Positions 39,494 to 49,900 of a DNA stretch of 64,000 nt are shown in pieces. This DNA is from Picochlorum sp. 'celeri'. Its lineage: Eukaryota; Chlorophyta; Trebouxiophyceae. The notes under the pieces were generated by a model. That model was not told where the DNA came from, searched no databases, and worked only from the letters and a program-made list of their open reading frames with translations. The translations under genes were made by a program, and so were the position numbers. How positions within the stretch are numbered: position 1 is the first letter of the stretch; each line of letters starts with the position of its first letter. The stretch spans positions 558,001 through 622,000 of the forward strand of contig JAACMV010000002.1 of the NCBI GenBank assembly GCA_010909725.1, in the 5' to 3' direction.

Positions 39494-41635
39494 CTATTCA
39501 TCGACCCATTTTTGCTCTCTTCCACGTGCCAACATGTTTTCCCGGCATGCAACACCATCAGTCAACATGGCCTCAACTGCCTTGGGGACGTCCCGTTTCA
39601 TGCTCTGACTTTCAAAGTGCGATTGCTTTGACCCACATTTAACGCATGCATCAGTTGGATATTTCACCCCGAGTGTCGAAAACGTCTTGTTGCAATCACT
39701 GCATTTCCACCATCTCTTCTCTGTCACAACCTTTTTCAGAGCCCCTGGATGTTCTTTCATGCACTGTGGGTGTTTACTGGCCAGTGTGACATTGCAAACA
39801 GAGCACTTCCATCCAGAGACTTTTAACTTCTTTACAGAGTCCATTTTCTCAGCCATGTCGTCTTTTTTCTCCAAAATCTCCAATGTTTGCATGAGCTCAT
39901 GATCATGCCCTGCATCCACAACTTCCTTGTATTTGCTGTGAACATGATTGTCCACGACTTTATCCTGCATTTCCTGTATAACATCTCCAAAGAGCTTTTC
40001 AAACGAACTTTTTTCGTGTACATCTAGCTTTTTCTGTACATTCTTCTGTACATTCTCGTGACGAGGATCATGTTTCTGCGTTTTCTTTCCAATGACCACC
40101 TCCTTCCCATCTGATGGTACCACAGGCGAATCGCTCACATTGTCCATCATTTTTTTCCGTGCCTGCGCTTCCAGCCCATATGTCAAGAAAGGAGCCTTTT
40201 GAGAACATGTTTCTGCAGCAGGGTCCTTCGACTGGTTGGATTTCTTCAACATAGCTGCCACTTGTGCCCGGGGAGGCAATGCAGAGGACAGTTCTGCAGC
40301 AAATGCACTCCCATCACTGCTCTCCAATCGAACTAAATTTGAATCATCTCGTGAAACAAGACTTTTACCGGCAAATGAGGTTATTCTTGGTCGCTTGGAT
40401 TGCTCTGCTCTGTGCTGAGCTATAGGGTCTCTACAAACCACACGAGGCATGTGCTTTTGTGGAATGGGTGCCGCTGACGTATTCTTCCCACTACTAGCAT
40501 TTCTCTTCCTCATATCTTCTTCTCGTGCGACTTCCCAAGCTTTCCTTGGATCGGCGCAAGTCACAAGATATTTCGAACCCATTGATCCAGGCTTGGTTGA
40601 CTTTTCTGCCACACGAGATAACTCCTTTGAAGAAGGCTTTGATTCATTTTTCAATGATGATGCTGCACTGAAATCGCCCACGTTCCATTTCAAAGCAGTT
40701 CCTCGCTTAAACGCAGTCCTCAAGTTACCACCCTGGATTTCAAGCCGCTTGGAGCTAATCTTGTTGTAGGCCTTCTTCACATGATGAGAACAGTACGCAC
40801 ACTTGTTCACATTCACTGGAACCCTACATGGCTTGCCTTCCTTTGTTATCTCGGAACAATACCCAAAGTCTGCTGATTCACCCAAGATAAGAAGCTGTCT
40901 ATAAGAATCCACGCTCAACGTGAAGGAACCTCCTGTAGACCTCTTCCTCGGAGACACAAGTGCAACAAGAGAACCAGGCCGAACATCATCCTTGAAGTCA
41001 AGATATGCATCCCCAAAAACATACAATAAAACCAGAGATTCATTCAAATCTGTCAATTTCCATACCACATATGGAGTATTCTGTGACGACGTTCTCACAA
41101 CGGACACCTCCCCAACAACACAAATAGTACACCATTTGTGTGGAATTGTGTCCTGTGTCGCTCTACCCTTCAACTGATTCAACTTGACAAAGGCCGTATT
41201 CTCAAAAAATCCTTCCAATTGAGAGCTTGATACCAATGCATCTCTAATTTTCAGTCCAGAGTACTTGAACACCAAGGCACCCTGCCCAACGTCTTTGAAT
41301 TTTCGAGGAGCATTCTTGGACTCATACCCCTCCTTGCGCGCCTTCTTCGCCGCCATCGCAGCCTTTCGCATTGCTAAACTCCCAATCCCATTAGAACCTG
41401 ATCGTGACCCCAACACGCGCTCGATATCGTCGCGTGAGACCCTGTGTCCAACCCGTTCGTTGTCATTCTGGTTGTGGCGTGGAATGACATTTTCCTTCCT
41501 TGGCTCTGAGACCAATCGAGGAATCATTCCAGGCATTTCTTTTTCTTTGCATCGAGTATCATCTTCATTCGGGGCTCGATCATGCTCTTCCCTGTCGAGT
41601 GCGAAACACAAGGCATCCAGTGAATCGCCCTCCAT
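39494..41635 (-). CDS. MCM10: replication initiation factor MCM10
   Basis: Nuclear DNA replication factor that activates the CMG helicase and binds DNA polymerase alpha. Single exon, 713 residues. The conserved core covers about residues 125-310, with an OB fold (HKWCTICVVGEVSVVRTS, LYVFGDAYLDF, PGSLVALVSPR) followed by the diagnostic CCCH-type zinc finger ADFGYCSEITKEGKPCRVPVN and CAYCSHHV. The disordered middle is rich in Ser/Lys. The C-terminal region has paired CxxC motifs (WKCSVCNVTLASKH, WWKCSDCNKTF, CVKCGSK), as in the C-terminal zinc ribbon of metazoan MCM10. Few plant-lineage proteins keep all parts as clearly. Confidence 0.93.
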   Translation of the reverse strand: MEGDSLDALCFALDREEHDRAPNEDDTRCKEKEMPGMIPRLVSEPRKENVIPRHNQNDNERVGHRVSRDDIERVLGSRSGSNGIGSLAMRKAAMAAKKARKEGYESKNAPRKFKDVGQGALVFKYSGLKIRDALVSSSQLEGFFENTAFVKLNQLKGRATQDTIPHKWCTICVVGEVSVVRTSSQNTPYVVWKLTDLNESLVLLYVFGDAYLDFKDDVRPGSLVALVSPRKRSTGGSFTLSVDSYRQLLILGESADFGYCSEITKEGKPCRVPVNVNKCAYCSHHVKKAYNKISSKRLEIQGGNLRTAFKRGTALKWNVGDFSAASSLKNESKPSSKELSRVAEKSTKPGSMGSKYLVTCADPRKAWEVAREEDMRKRNASSGKNTSAAPIPQKHMPRVVCRDPIAQHRAEQSKRPRITSFAGKSLVSRDDSNLVRLESSDGSAFAAELSSALPPRAQVAAMLKKSNQSKDPAAETCSQKAPFLTYGLEAQARKKMMDNVSDSPVVPSDGKEVVIGKKTQKHDPRHENVQKNVQKKLDVHEKSSFEKLFGDVIQEMQDKVVDNHVHSKYKEVVDAGHDHELMQTLEILEKKDDMAEKMDSVKKLKVSGWKCSVCNVTLASKHPQCMKEHPGALKKVVTEKRWWKCSDCNKTFSTLGVKYPTDACVKCGSKQSHFESQSMKRDVPKAVEAMLTDGVACRENMLARGREQKWVDE

Positions 41636-41833
41636 TCCACGAGTATTATTATCTATCTACCGAATTATCTATATATATTCCTATTACATACTTTATATTT
41701 GTGTGAATATTGAATTAGAAACTGACTTTTTGACAGGACGGTGGTTGTTGATATTTGAATTCTTCAAGCATCATCCTGGTGGTCTTTTTCTGCTACATTC
41801 AATATTCTCACGATGCAATCACGGATACTTGGT

Positions 41834-42888
41834 TTAGATGAAGAATTGTGTCATCATCATGAAACTTACTGCTACGAATGGCAGGGTCCTGTATCCAGAG
41901 GAGGAAGAAGGAGAAGAAGAACTAGTATCAACAATGGTGATATCACCAGGACTGGTGCTAGCAGGCGTGGATGTTGCAGGGCTAGAAGGAGCTGCACCAC
42001 CCTTGGCACAAATAGCTACTGAATTGCGAACAGATTCAGAGGATGATGGCCTTGGAAGCGATATGAAATCTGGCTCTTCATCGTCTTCCCTCTGACACGT
42101 GTCCTCTGCAAACTCACTTTGCACAGAACACGTTCCGCCGCCAGAGTACTCCAATTCTCCATTGCCTGTTTGGCTCCCAGAAATCACAGTCTGGGCAGAG
42201 CCACCAATGAATGCATCACCATTGCCTTCAAGCTACACATTCGCATTTCCAGTGAGACCAAATATGTCAAAATCCCCGTTTCCACTCAGAGTCAAATCCA
42301 GAGATCCAAAAGATCCCACCAACTCGACATCTCCATTGTCTTCCACTCGCACTGTGATTGTATCTGAAACAGCCAAGTCAGCTTCAACATCCCCATTACC
42401 TGAATTGACTATCTGGAACGAAGGACTGGTGAATCCGTCGACCAGATACACATCTCCATTTCCTGAAAGTGTTAGATCCTTGATAGCGTCCTTTGGGGCC
42501 GAGATGATGGCCACCACGTCTCCGTTATCTGACTGGGCAGCTTTCGGCGACTGCACATACAGCACCCCATCTTCCACCACTACATACACACGTATTATGT
42601 ATTGAGAATCACTCATATAGATGATATAAGAGTCCAAAAGATGCAATCTTTATGGAGATTGGTGCGACTCTCAAGGGGTCACGTGTGCCCCGTACCTGCT
42701 TCGACAGTATCAAACAGCTCTTGGTTCCCTTGCACAACCATGGAATAACTGGAATCTGATGATGGCTGAAAACCGACATCACTGTTGGCACAAACAACAA
42801 CAGATGTGAAGGGTTCGAGGGTTTGTTGGCAGTGCCCGAAAGCAACCAATAGGCACACTACGAGTGCACGAAGAGCGAGGGAAATCAT
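41834..42888 (-). CDS. secreted GIN-like beta-repeat protein, interrupted by in-frame TAG
   Basis: Exon 1 (42696-42888) carries a signal peptide (MISLALRALVVCLLVAFGHC). Exon 2 starts at 42579 after a 116-nt intron (GTACGG donor, TATGTAG acceptor, phase 1). The chain then shows repeats with S/E-G/D-NGDV spacing (LTLSGNGDVYLVDGF, NSGNGDVEADLAV, VEDNGDVELVGSF, LSGNGDFDIFG), which resemble the parallel beta solenoid of head-GIN (DUF2807) proteins. A TAG codon at 42233-42235 ends this frame at 179 residues. Downstream the same frame stays open to 41834 and continues the repeat (LEGNGDAFIGG, SQTGNGELEYSGGG). It then runs through a Ser/Pro/Thr-rich stretch to a hydrophobic tail typical of GPI-anchor signals. 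The intact product would have 312 codons. A 48-nt stop-skipping intron is possible but shorter than any other intron here. Confidence 0.65.
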
Positions 42889-43163
42889 CTTATTGTTGCA
42901 AGCAAGATGGCATGAAATTCTTTCAATGATATCTATATATATTTTGAATGAGAATGGGTGACATTTTTACGACATCATCTCTTGCCATGACAGATGACAG
43001 GAAATCTCTGTTTTTTTCGAATTCGAAGAAGGGAAATCTTTCCCATCGACCCCATCGCGTGACAGGAAGAGAGAGAGAGAGAAAAGCAATTCTATTCGCC
43101 ATCACCAGCATTCGCCCATCGTATGGTGTGTTCAGAACCAAAACTGATACTAATGTCACATTG

Positions 43164-43784
43164 ATGAGTGAGAAGCTGTCAGAGCGAGAAGAGCAGGACA
43201 TTTTGAATGCCATTGTGGAATTCATTCAAGCAGCTGTGCACTCGGTTCTCTATTACAGGTCTATATATCCGAGAGAATCCTTTGAACGATGTCAATTGTA
43301 TGGTATTGTGGTGTTTAGGAACAGACACCCGGATGTGGTTCGATATGTAGAAGAATCAGTGCAACACATCCTTGGTCCTCTACGGGAAAAGAGGCTGGTG
43401 GAGTTTCAAATCCCAGTACTGTACCTCCACAATGATGAGCGCATTGTGGAGCAGAGAGTTCGAGAGAGGTTTAGAATTATGTTTCAGGATCCACGTGGTG
43501 GTGATGGCGGTGATATGACACGCGATGATTGGTATAGAGTGTTTGATGACTGCAAAGCAACACTGATGCGGTTGCAAGCATTGTCATCTTCTGACATGAT
43601 GCCAGAGGCGGTTGTAGGGCAGTCAAGCTTCCGATTGAACCTTATAGTACGAGGAAGGGAGGGCATGGAGGAGTTGATGTGTGTTGATGGTGAATCGACA
43701 GAGGATGGGAGCATCACGCTGCCTCTGAGAACTGTGCAGCTCCCCATGTGCAGCATGGTGTGTATGATTGATATTACATCCTAG
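43164..43784 (+). CDS. REV7: HORMA domain protein REV7/MAD2B
   Basis: HORMA-domain adaptor of DNA polymerase zeta and of related DNA-repair complexes. From the ATG at 43164 the protein is 206 residues, close to the 211 of vertebrate MAD2L2. The frame is open further upstream, with an ATG at 42948, but that extension has no family features. The HORMA core begins at ILNAIVEFIQAAVHSVLYYRSIYPRESFERCQLYGIVVFRNRHPDVVRYVEESV, very typical of REV7. The C-terminal safety-belt region ends with LPLRTVQLPMCSMVCMIDI. It shares a short divergent promoter with the secreted GIN-like gene. Confidence 0.88.
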   Translation: MSEKLSEREEQDILNAIVEFIQAAVHSVLYYRSIYPRESFERCQLYGIVVFRNRHPDVVRYVEESVQHILGPLREKRLVEFQIPVLYLHNDERIVEQRVRERFRIMFQDPRGGDGGDMTRDDWYRVFDDCKATLMRLQALSSSDMMPEAVVGQSSFRLNLIVRGREGMEELMCVDGESTEDGSITLPLRTVQLPMCSMVCMIDITS

Positions 43785-43881
43785 AATTGTATTTGTATCA
43801 CACATGAAAAACTCAATAAAAAAAGTACTTTTGAAACCACAGAATAACTTCATACGAAAGCATATACGGTATTATTTTATT

Positions 43882-44793
43882 CTAAAACAATAACAGACAC
43901 ATGATGACAAAAGAGCCCAGCATCAATAGCAATCTGGACAGAAAGGCCTGATGCTGCTGCTCTGGTGTCAAGTGATCCTGATAGGTCGCCCCAGAACTGA
44001 ATCCGAAAATCGAAGGAAACACGCCAGACTGAGCCCCACCGACAATCAGACCATTCCTATTATCCACTGGCTGTGGCCGTTGCCCAGTTGGACGAGACGG
44101 CACAACAGTCTCCATCTTTTTGGCCCTGGGATCTTCATTCCCACCTCTTCCATAGACTGGAATCACTTTATCTCGGTCCACGCCTGCTTTGCACACAGGA
44201 CATGTCCTATAATTATTCTGCACCTGAAGCCATTTGTATAAACACGGCCAGCAATACAAGTGGCCACACAGTGTCACCACTGGTTCTGAAGCAAGCTCGT
44301 AACAAATGTTGCAGCTAAACATAACCTGCTCCTCTGTCTCTCCCTCATTCTTACTCTTCTGCGTTGCTTCCACACCATCTGCAACTTGCTCCACTGATGC
44401 ATCCCTCTGAAGCCTTTTATGAACCTGCATCCTTCGATCCTCCCCGCTGGGCTGCTGAATGATACCCCGCCCTGACGGTTTTCTACCACCACGCGTGGTC
44501 GCCATCTCCCTCCTCATACTACTGCCCGGCGACCGCACCATATCATTTCCTTCTTCTTCCCTTCCATTATGAACACACTCACAACGCTGATTGATGTCCA
44601 CATCAGTAGCGAAGCAGTCGCCCTCGAAAGATACATCGCCTTCTTCACTCTCAGTACCACTAGCGCCTTGGTACTCCAAGCTCATCTCTTCTTGGTTTCC
44701 AGTAAAATGACGAAGTAGGGCACCCCTCCTCCTACCCTGTCGTCGGGAAGGAACGTCGACGACGTTGCTGTTGTCTTGAGTGACCGACGACAT
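43882..44793 (-). CDS. membrane-anchored RING E3 ubiquitin ligase, RMA/RNF5-like
   Basis: Endoplasmic-reticulum-type E3 ligase of the RMA1/RNF5/RNF185 class. Single exon, 303 residues. An unusually long, polar N-terminal region (about 155 residues, arginine-rich then acidic) precedes the RING. The C3HC4 RING reads CNICYELASEPVVTLCGHLYCWPCLYKWLQ...CPVCKAGV, with WPCLYKWL typical of this class. The downstream KVIPVYGRGG is a conserved RMA motif. A hydrophobic helix (LLLMLGSFVIMCLLLF) forms the C-terminal tail anchor. The N-terminal extension is much longer than in animal RNF5. Confidence 0.9.
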   Translation of the reverse strand: MSSVTQDNSNVVDVPSRRQGRRRGALLRHFTGNQEEMSLEYQGASGTESEEGDVSFEGDCFATDVDINQRCECVHNGREEEGNDMVRSPGSSMRREMATTRGGRKPSGRGIIQQPSGEDRRMQVHKRLQRDASVEQVADGVEATQKSKNEGETEEQVMFSCNICYELASEPVVTLCGHLYCWPCLYKWLQVQNNYRTCPVCKAGVDRDKVIPVYGRGGNEDPRAKKMETVVPSRPTGQRPQPVDNRNGLIVGGAQSGVFPSIFGFSSGATYQDHLTPEQQHQAFLSRLLLMLGSFVIMCLLLF

Positions 44794-45057
44794 GTGTCCT
44801 ATTCTTTGAATACGAACACGGTTACTACCTTTTTACGACTCTTGAATACACAAATAGTACTGAAAAGATGGTATACATGTCAGGTGGGATGGGGTATGAG
44901 TGATTCGGTTCATGTGCGAGCATACCCGCGCTTAGTTTCTTATATATCTATTTACAGAGCAAGGTGTGACCCGAGGACTCTTGTCTTCGCATATTCGACG
45001 CTCTTTCATCCAAAAGAAATATATTTCATGTAACTGGGGATCCTGTGACTGCATCCA

Positions 45058-45648
45058 ATGATGAGAAACGCGTGTTTGGGTGCACCTGTCAACAAGAGTG
45101 GTCTGCAGAGAAGAGTTTCTCCAAAGCAACACACATTTTCTTACATAAACACACATGGATATAGAAATAGACAGCAGCATATATTGAATGCGACGAGGAG
45201 GACCACTGGTGTGGTGGTGGTAGATCATGGCTCCAAGAGGGCACTAGCAAATGACATGTTGGATGGGGTCGTTGATCTGTACAAAACATTGATAGAAGAG
45301 GACATGATGGAGGAGGGTTCGACAGAGAGGGATATTGTTGCTGTACAGAAGGCTCATATGGAAATTGCTCGGCCTTCCATCCTGGATGCTGTGCGTGTGT
45401 GTGTGCAAGAGTATGGGGCACAGGACATTGTTGTGGCGCCATATTTTCTATCAAAGGGGAGGCATATACAGGAGGATATTCCTTATTTAGTGAAGGAGGC
45501 TGAGGCAATTGTCAGAGAGGAAAGTGGGCTGGATGTGGTGTGTGTTGTGGCGGAGCCTCTTGGGGTTGATAGGGATGTTGTCGAGGTTGTCAAGCGACGG
45601 GTAGATTCGTGTCTTGATAACAAAAGAGATTATCAGAAACTACTCTGA
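45058..45648 (+). CDS. SIRB: sirohydrochlorin ferrochelatase SirB/CbiX, plastid
   Basis: Small class II chelatase inserting iron into sirohydrochlorin to form siroheme for nitrite and sulfite reductases. 196 residues in one exon. The first 45 residues are basic and polar, as in a plastid transit peptide. The chelatase core begins TTGVVVVDHGSKRALAND, with the metal-binding His in DHGS, followed by VQKAHMEIARPSILDAV, DIVVAPYFLSKGRHIQEDIP and VAEPLGVDRDVVEVV. Length matches the single-domain CbiX/SirB form of plants. Divergent from the RING E3 gene. Confidence 0.9.
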   Translation: MMRNACLGAPVNKSGLQRRVSPKQHTFSYINTHGYRNRQQHILNATRRTTGVVVVDHGSKRALANDMLDGVVDLYKTLIEEDMMEEGSTERDIVAVQKAHMEIARPSILDAVRVCVQEYGAQDIVVAPYFLSKGRHIQEDIPYLVKEAEAIVREESGLDVVCVVAEPLGVDRDVVEVVKRRVDSCLDNKRDYQKLL

Positions 45649-45997
45649 TGATCACATTATATCTAATATATATTGTTGTGAAAGGGAGGAGATTTTCCAT
45701 CTCCATGCCGGCGTTTGGTAGCATACAAACACCAAGAGCAGCCTTTTCTTGGAGCAACAATTTTTCTGCTGCCACTGCTGCTCTTTTTTCCTTTTGACCT
45801 GTTTCATCTCTCTCTCCAAATTCAATGTGAGAAGGAGATTCACTGAGACTGTGTATAGTATATTGACGTTCATAGTAGTAGTAACCACTGTCATGAAACT
45901 AGTAGTACGAGTGTGTGCCAATGCAAAATTATCTGGAAATGAATTGAAAGCTCTGCCATCTGCTAAGAAAAAATTAATACCTCTCTTCCGAATTTAC
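45649..45997. other. convergent 3' region
   Basis: This 349-base spacer lies between the stops of SirB (plus) and the secreted Ser-rich protein (minus). A GTAAGT-like donor overlaps the end of the latter's last exon (46001-45996), and pyrimidine-rich acceptors follow at 45963 and 45933. A terminal intron there would leave the protein end unchanged. Open frames on the minus strand here show no recognisable protein. Confidence 0.4.
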
Positions 45998-46712
45998 TTA
46001 CGGCTTTGTCTCTGAAACAACAACTTTATGCACGCCATCTGATGTTGTGAATGTGCCCTGCGCACTTGCGGCGTGTGATGACGTCCCTGTTGGTCCTTTG
46101 GAATTAGCTTTTCCGTCCACAGTTGTTGTTGCTGACCCCGGCGTGTCAGTCTCCAGGGAAGCTGTCGCTGATGCCGAGTGCACCACGTATGATGTTGTCC
46201 CATCATCATTTAATTTCAGTGCAGAATACCCAGAGGTACTCGACGAGCTGGATGCGGAGCCCTCTTCTACCTCTGCAATGACCAAAACTGGCATGAGTGG
46301 GTCTGATCAGTTTATAATCATGGTCACATCATGTCATACCTGATGATGCTGAGGCCTCGCCGGTGACCACAGTATTACCATCTCCATCCGACACTATTTT
46401 AGAAAAGGAAATTGCTGATACGCTCGAAGCTCCTTGCGCTTGCACATCTGCATTGGATGTCTGTGCAGCGTCACTCTGCAGACCTCTCGTACCATGGGCA
46501 TGCATGCCCAGTGGGCGTGCAATAGAGCCTTGTGCCCTGCAACCGTAAAGTGCGCTGGTTAGATACGCCATAAAATTGTAAAATAATTATAAAGAGGAAC
46601 TAGTATGTCCAATTCCTGTCGCTTTCATCCAACGACTTGAAGAAGCTTCTCTGCTCAAGCAGACATACCCTAGAAAGACACAGAGCAGTGCGAGTATGAG
46701 ATGGAGCATCAT
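45998..46712 (-). CDS. secreted Ser/Ala/Thr-rich low-complexity protein
   Basis: Not recognised. Exons 46669-46712, 46340-46536 and 45998-46272 are joined with introns of 132 and 67 nt (GTATGT and GTATGA donors), giving 171 residues. Exon 1 is a compact signal peptide, MMLHLILALLCVFLG. The mature part is rich in Ser, Ala, Thr, Gly and Asp, with DGDGNTVVTGEASAS and VVHSASATASLETD, alternating in a way that suggests short beta strands. Cysteines are almost absent. No anchor is visible. The composition and multi-exon layout recall the GIN-like secreted protein 3 kb to the left, on the same strand, so a surface or matrix role is possible. The start and the first splice are the best supported parts. 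Confidence 0.5.
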
Positions 46713-46980
46713 TTGAACTATTTACAAAGCATTGATAAATGAAGAGAGACGTAAGTAATTATACAATCTAATGAAATTTGATTATTGTGCTGACGAACTG
46801 CGCGGAAGATTTCATCGGGGCACCAAAATCGCTGAATTTCTTGGATCGCTATTCTTGGAATGTTCCAGCGAGTCGGACGGTTGTCAGACTGAAGGCGCGG
46901 GTAGCCTCGAGTCGCACAGAGACGTATGATCTTCTCATGCTGTGCATTACATATTGATGTATGGGTAACAATATATCGGA
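46713..46980. other. intergenic, no gene seen
   Basis: This 268-base spacer lies between the secreted protein (upstream side) and the 3' end of FANCM. Nothing recognisable was found. Confidence 0.4.
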
Positions 46981-49900
46981 TCATGCACGATCAATAATTT
47001 CCTCTGACTCATAATCCAAACTACCATCATCAATGAAGGAGTCGTGCAGGTCGTACTCGTCAGGAGTGTTTCTAAAGGTTTCCTGTGTACCCTGTGCGAT
47101 GCCTTGCTTCCTCGCTCGGAGCAAATCCATGAGTTTATTGGGAGTTGGGCTCTGCGTTTCTTTGTTGACGTGCCACTGTGGAAGCGAGGATGGTCTGGCT
47201 CCCTGTGGTGTACTGTCATTGATGAAATCCGAGTCCCACTGGTCCATGCCATCATCATCCCCTGAGAGAGCGTCGCTCTCGCGGCCCGAATGCTCAGCTT
47301 CGTTATCAATAAGACCCGCAGCAAACTTTTTCGGTTTTTTTTCATCTTGAAATGGCGATCCAGCGACCTTCTTCTTTTTCTTCCTCCTTGGTTTCTTCTC
47401 CTCGGGGAGACCATCTCGTGCCCTCTGAAGCCTCCCCAGCTTTGAAGGCTTTACCTTGCACGCAGACATGGGAGATTTTCCAATCTTTTCTACAAGGCTG
47501 AGAGCTTCCAATGATAATGGGGATGATTCTCTATTATTCTGCGGAGACTGGCTGTCTAGTAAATAGTTGTTCCTTTTTCTTGCTCCCATCACCATGGGTG
47601 ATGTATGGCTGCAGGAGACTGTTTCAGGCTTTTGGGCACTGATACCATGCGACGCCGGTGATATTAGATTCACAACACTTTCTGCAGAGCGAATGTCTTT
47701 CTTTCCGGTCTTGTCTTGACCAGCCGAGGACATTGCTTTCCGGATTTGTTCTAGTTGTACAGCCAATGGAGTATTCTCATCTGTGTTGACTGTCCGAGTA
47801 GAAGCTTTCCCTGGTGTCACATGCATATCATCGATTTCGATATGCGCTAATTTGGGGGTGAATTCTCTGGGAAGCATGCGTGAAACATTTGTATTCAATG
47901 AAAAGTATCTGTCAGCTTCTTTCAGTTGTGCATGCAACTTTTTCATTGCTTGGGCAGACTTGTTGAACCGCTCCTCTTCTTGCCCAGCCGTGACCAAATA
48001 AATTACTTTACCGTCACCGTGTCTTCCGGTTCTTCCCTGCCGTTGAAGCGCCCTTGTAGGGGATGAGATTGCATCAAAACAAATGATAAGATCCACATTT
48101 GGAATATCCAAGCCTTCTTCTCCAATGCATGTTGCCACAAGAACGTTGCACTCTCCCGAAGAAAAGTCGGCAAGTACTTGCTTTTGTTCTTTTTGCTTCA
48201 TGCCTGGAGCTCCTTTTCGACTCCCACCTCCTTGTCCAATAAAACTTTTTGCTCGAACTCTTGGTGCCATGGATGCGAGGGCATCCGTTATTGCTGCCAC
48301 GCCATCTCTCAGTGTGGCGAATATAATTGCTCTTTCGATTTTTTGACCATTCTTGGAAGTAAAACTTGAGTCCAAGATTTGCTTTAATTTCTGAATCTTT
48401 GGGTTTGGTCCTCCCTGCCGAACAGCTTTTTCCAAGCTCGTCACAAAATTTGAGAACTGTGGATCCTTTGAATACAGAGCCTTGAGAGATTTTTCCTCGC
48501 GCAATTTACTCTGTAGGAAATCCAATGCAGCCTTGGGACCGTAGCCGTCTAACTGATCCCGTACATCTGCCAAGATTGAGGCCTGGGTAAACTGCTGGAT
48601 CACGTGCCAGGATCCTCCTTTGTAACTCTTGCGAGCCTGCTGCATACCAAACCTCGTTATTCGCTCGGCATCTGCTACTCCATAATAGTGCCCTTTTCCT
48701 GATAAATCTCCCACAATGAGTTGTAAGGATGCCATGAGCGTACTTCTGCAGGCATTTCCAACATACTCTGGATTGACAACATGAGTCTCCGATTCCTTCT
48801 TGTGGACGTATGGAGCAACATCCCTGTCAGTTTCATCCTTGAACACCACAGTATTTATACCAAGAGAATTGATGACTTCTTGAACTTGCTCTTGGGAACT
48901 ACCAGGAGTCGCTGATAACCCTAGAACTCTAAATTTGGACTTTTTTACTTGTCTCATGTGTTTGAGTGCCTGTACGACATCAGCTTGACCTGTAGCCCTA
49001 TGGCATTCGTCAACAACAATGCAAGATACAAGCTCATATGGGCATATACCCCTTTTGACATCATTCCAAAATGTTTGAGGAGTACAAAAATAGGCTTTGA
49101 CATTTGGGTCGACCCATGAGCCCCTTCTTTCTTCACCTTTTGCTTTTCCAGTCATTTCAGATGTCAAAGACTTGCGAAGACCCATGAAAGCCTGGCACGC
49201 TTTCATTTGCTGTGACACCAATGGTTTTGTAGGAGCGATAAATACTACTTTACTCTGCACAGCGTGACCAAAAAACATGTGAGAGACAAACACGAAAGAA
49301 GAGCCCTGTATGTTGGTACGCACCTTTGGGAACCATCTGACAAAATTATGCATAACAACTGCAGCTATTAATGTTTTCCCCAATCCAGTTGGATAACAGA
49401 CAAGTGTATTCGATAAGAGCGCTCTAGATATTGCGTGAAGCTGATATCTGCGCTCAGGAATATGAGAAGGGTAAATCCAATGCTGTGCTGCGTTTCTACA
49501 AACTTGGAGCCCTCCTGTTGTCGTGCTACATGCCATTAGATTCTGCTCGATATCAGAAGGAATCACTTCTCTCTTTTCATAATACCAATCCTCATATAGC
49601 TCGACTTCTTCATCGCTATCAGATGTCTCATACCATGGACGACAGGATTGTCCATTATCCTCAACCATATTTTGGACCTGTGCAGTCTCCCGTCGAGCAT
49701 CCTCCGCAGGACAAGTATTCCTCACAGGTAATACTGGATTTTCCTGTAAATACCGATCACAGTGGTCGACAGCCCTCGAAGAATTGTCCTGCAATGCCAT
49801 ACTGATAGCACCAGTGTTCAACACATTCTCAGCCTCGGGAGCACTTGTCTCGGGCTTTTCCCATAAAGATCCACTTGCTGGCCTCCACATTGGCTGATGC

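Noticed and set aside
43064..43084. GA-dinucleotide run
   Set aside because: A short simple repeat without further structure; not worth a separate feature.
42948..43163. An N-terminal extension of REV7 from an upstream ATG
   Set aside because: The extra 72 residues have no family features and would make REV7 much longer than known homologues. The internal ATG gives the usual length.
45590..45997. Further exons for the secreted Ser-rich gene on the minus strand
   Set aside because: Three frames are partly open but none is convincing, one would overlap SirB coding sequence, and both spliced and unspliced readings give the same protein end.
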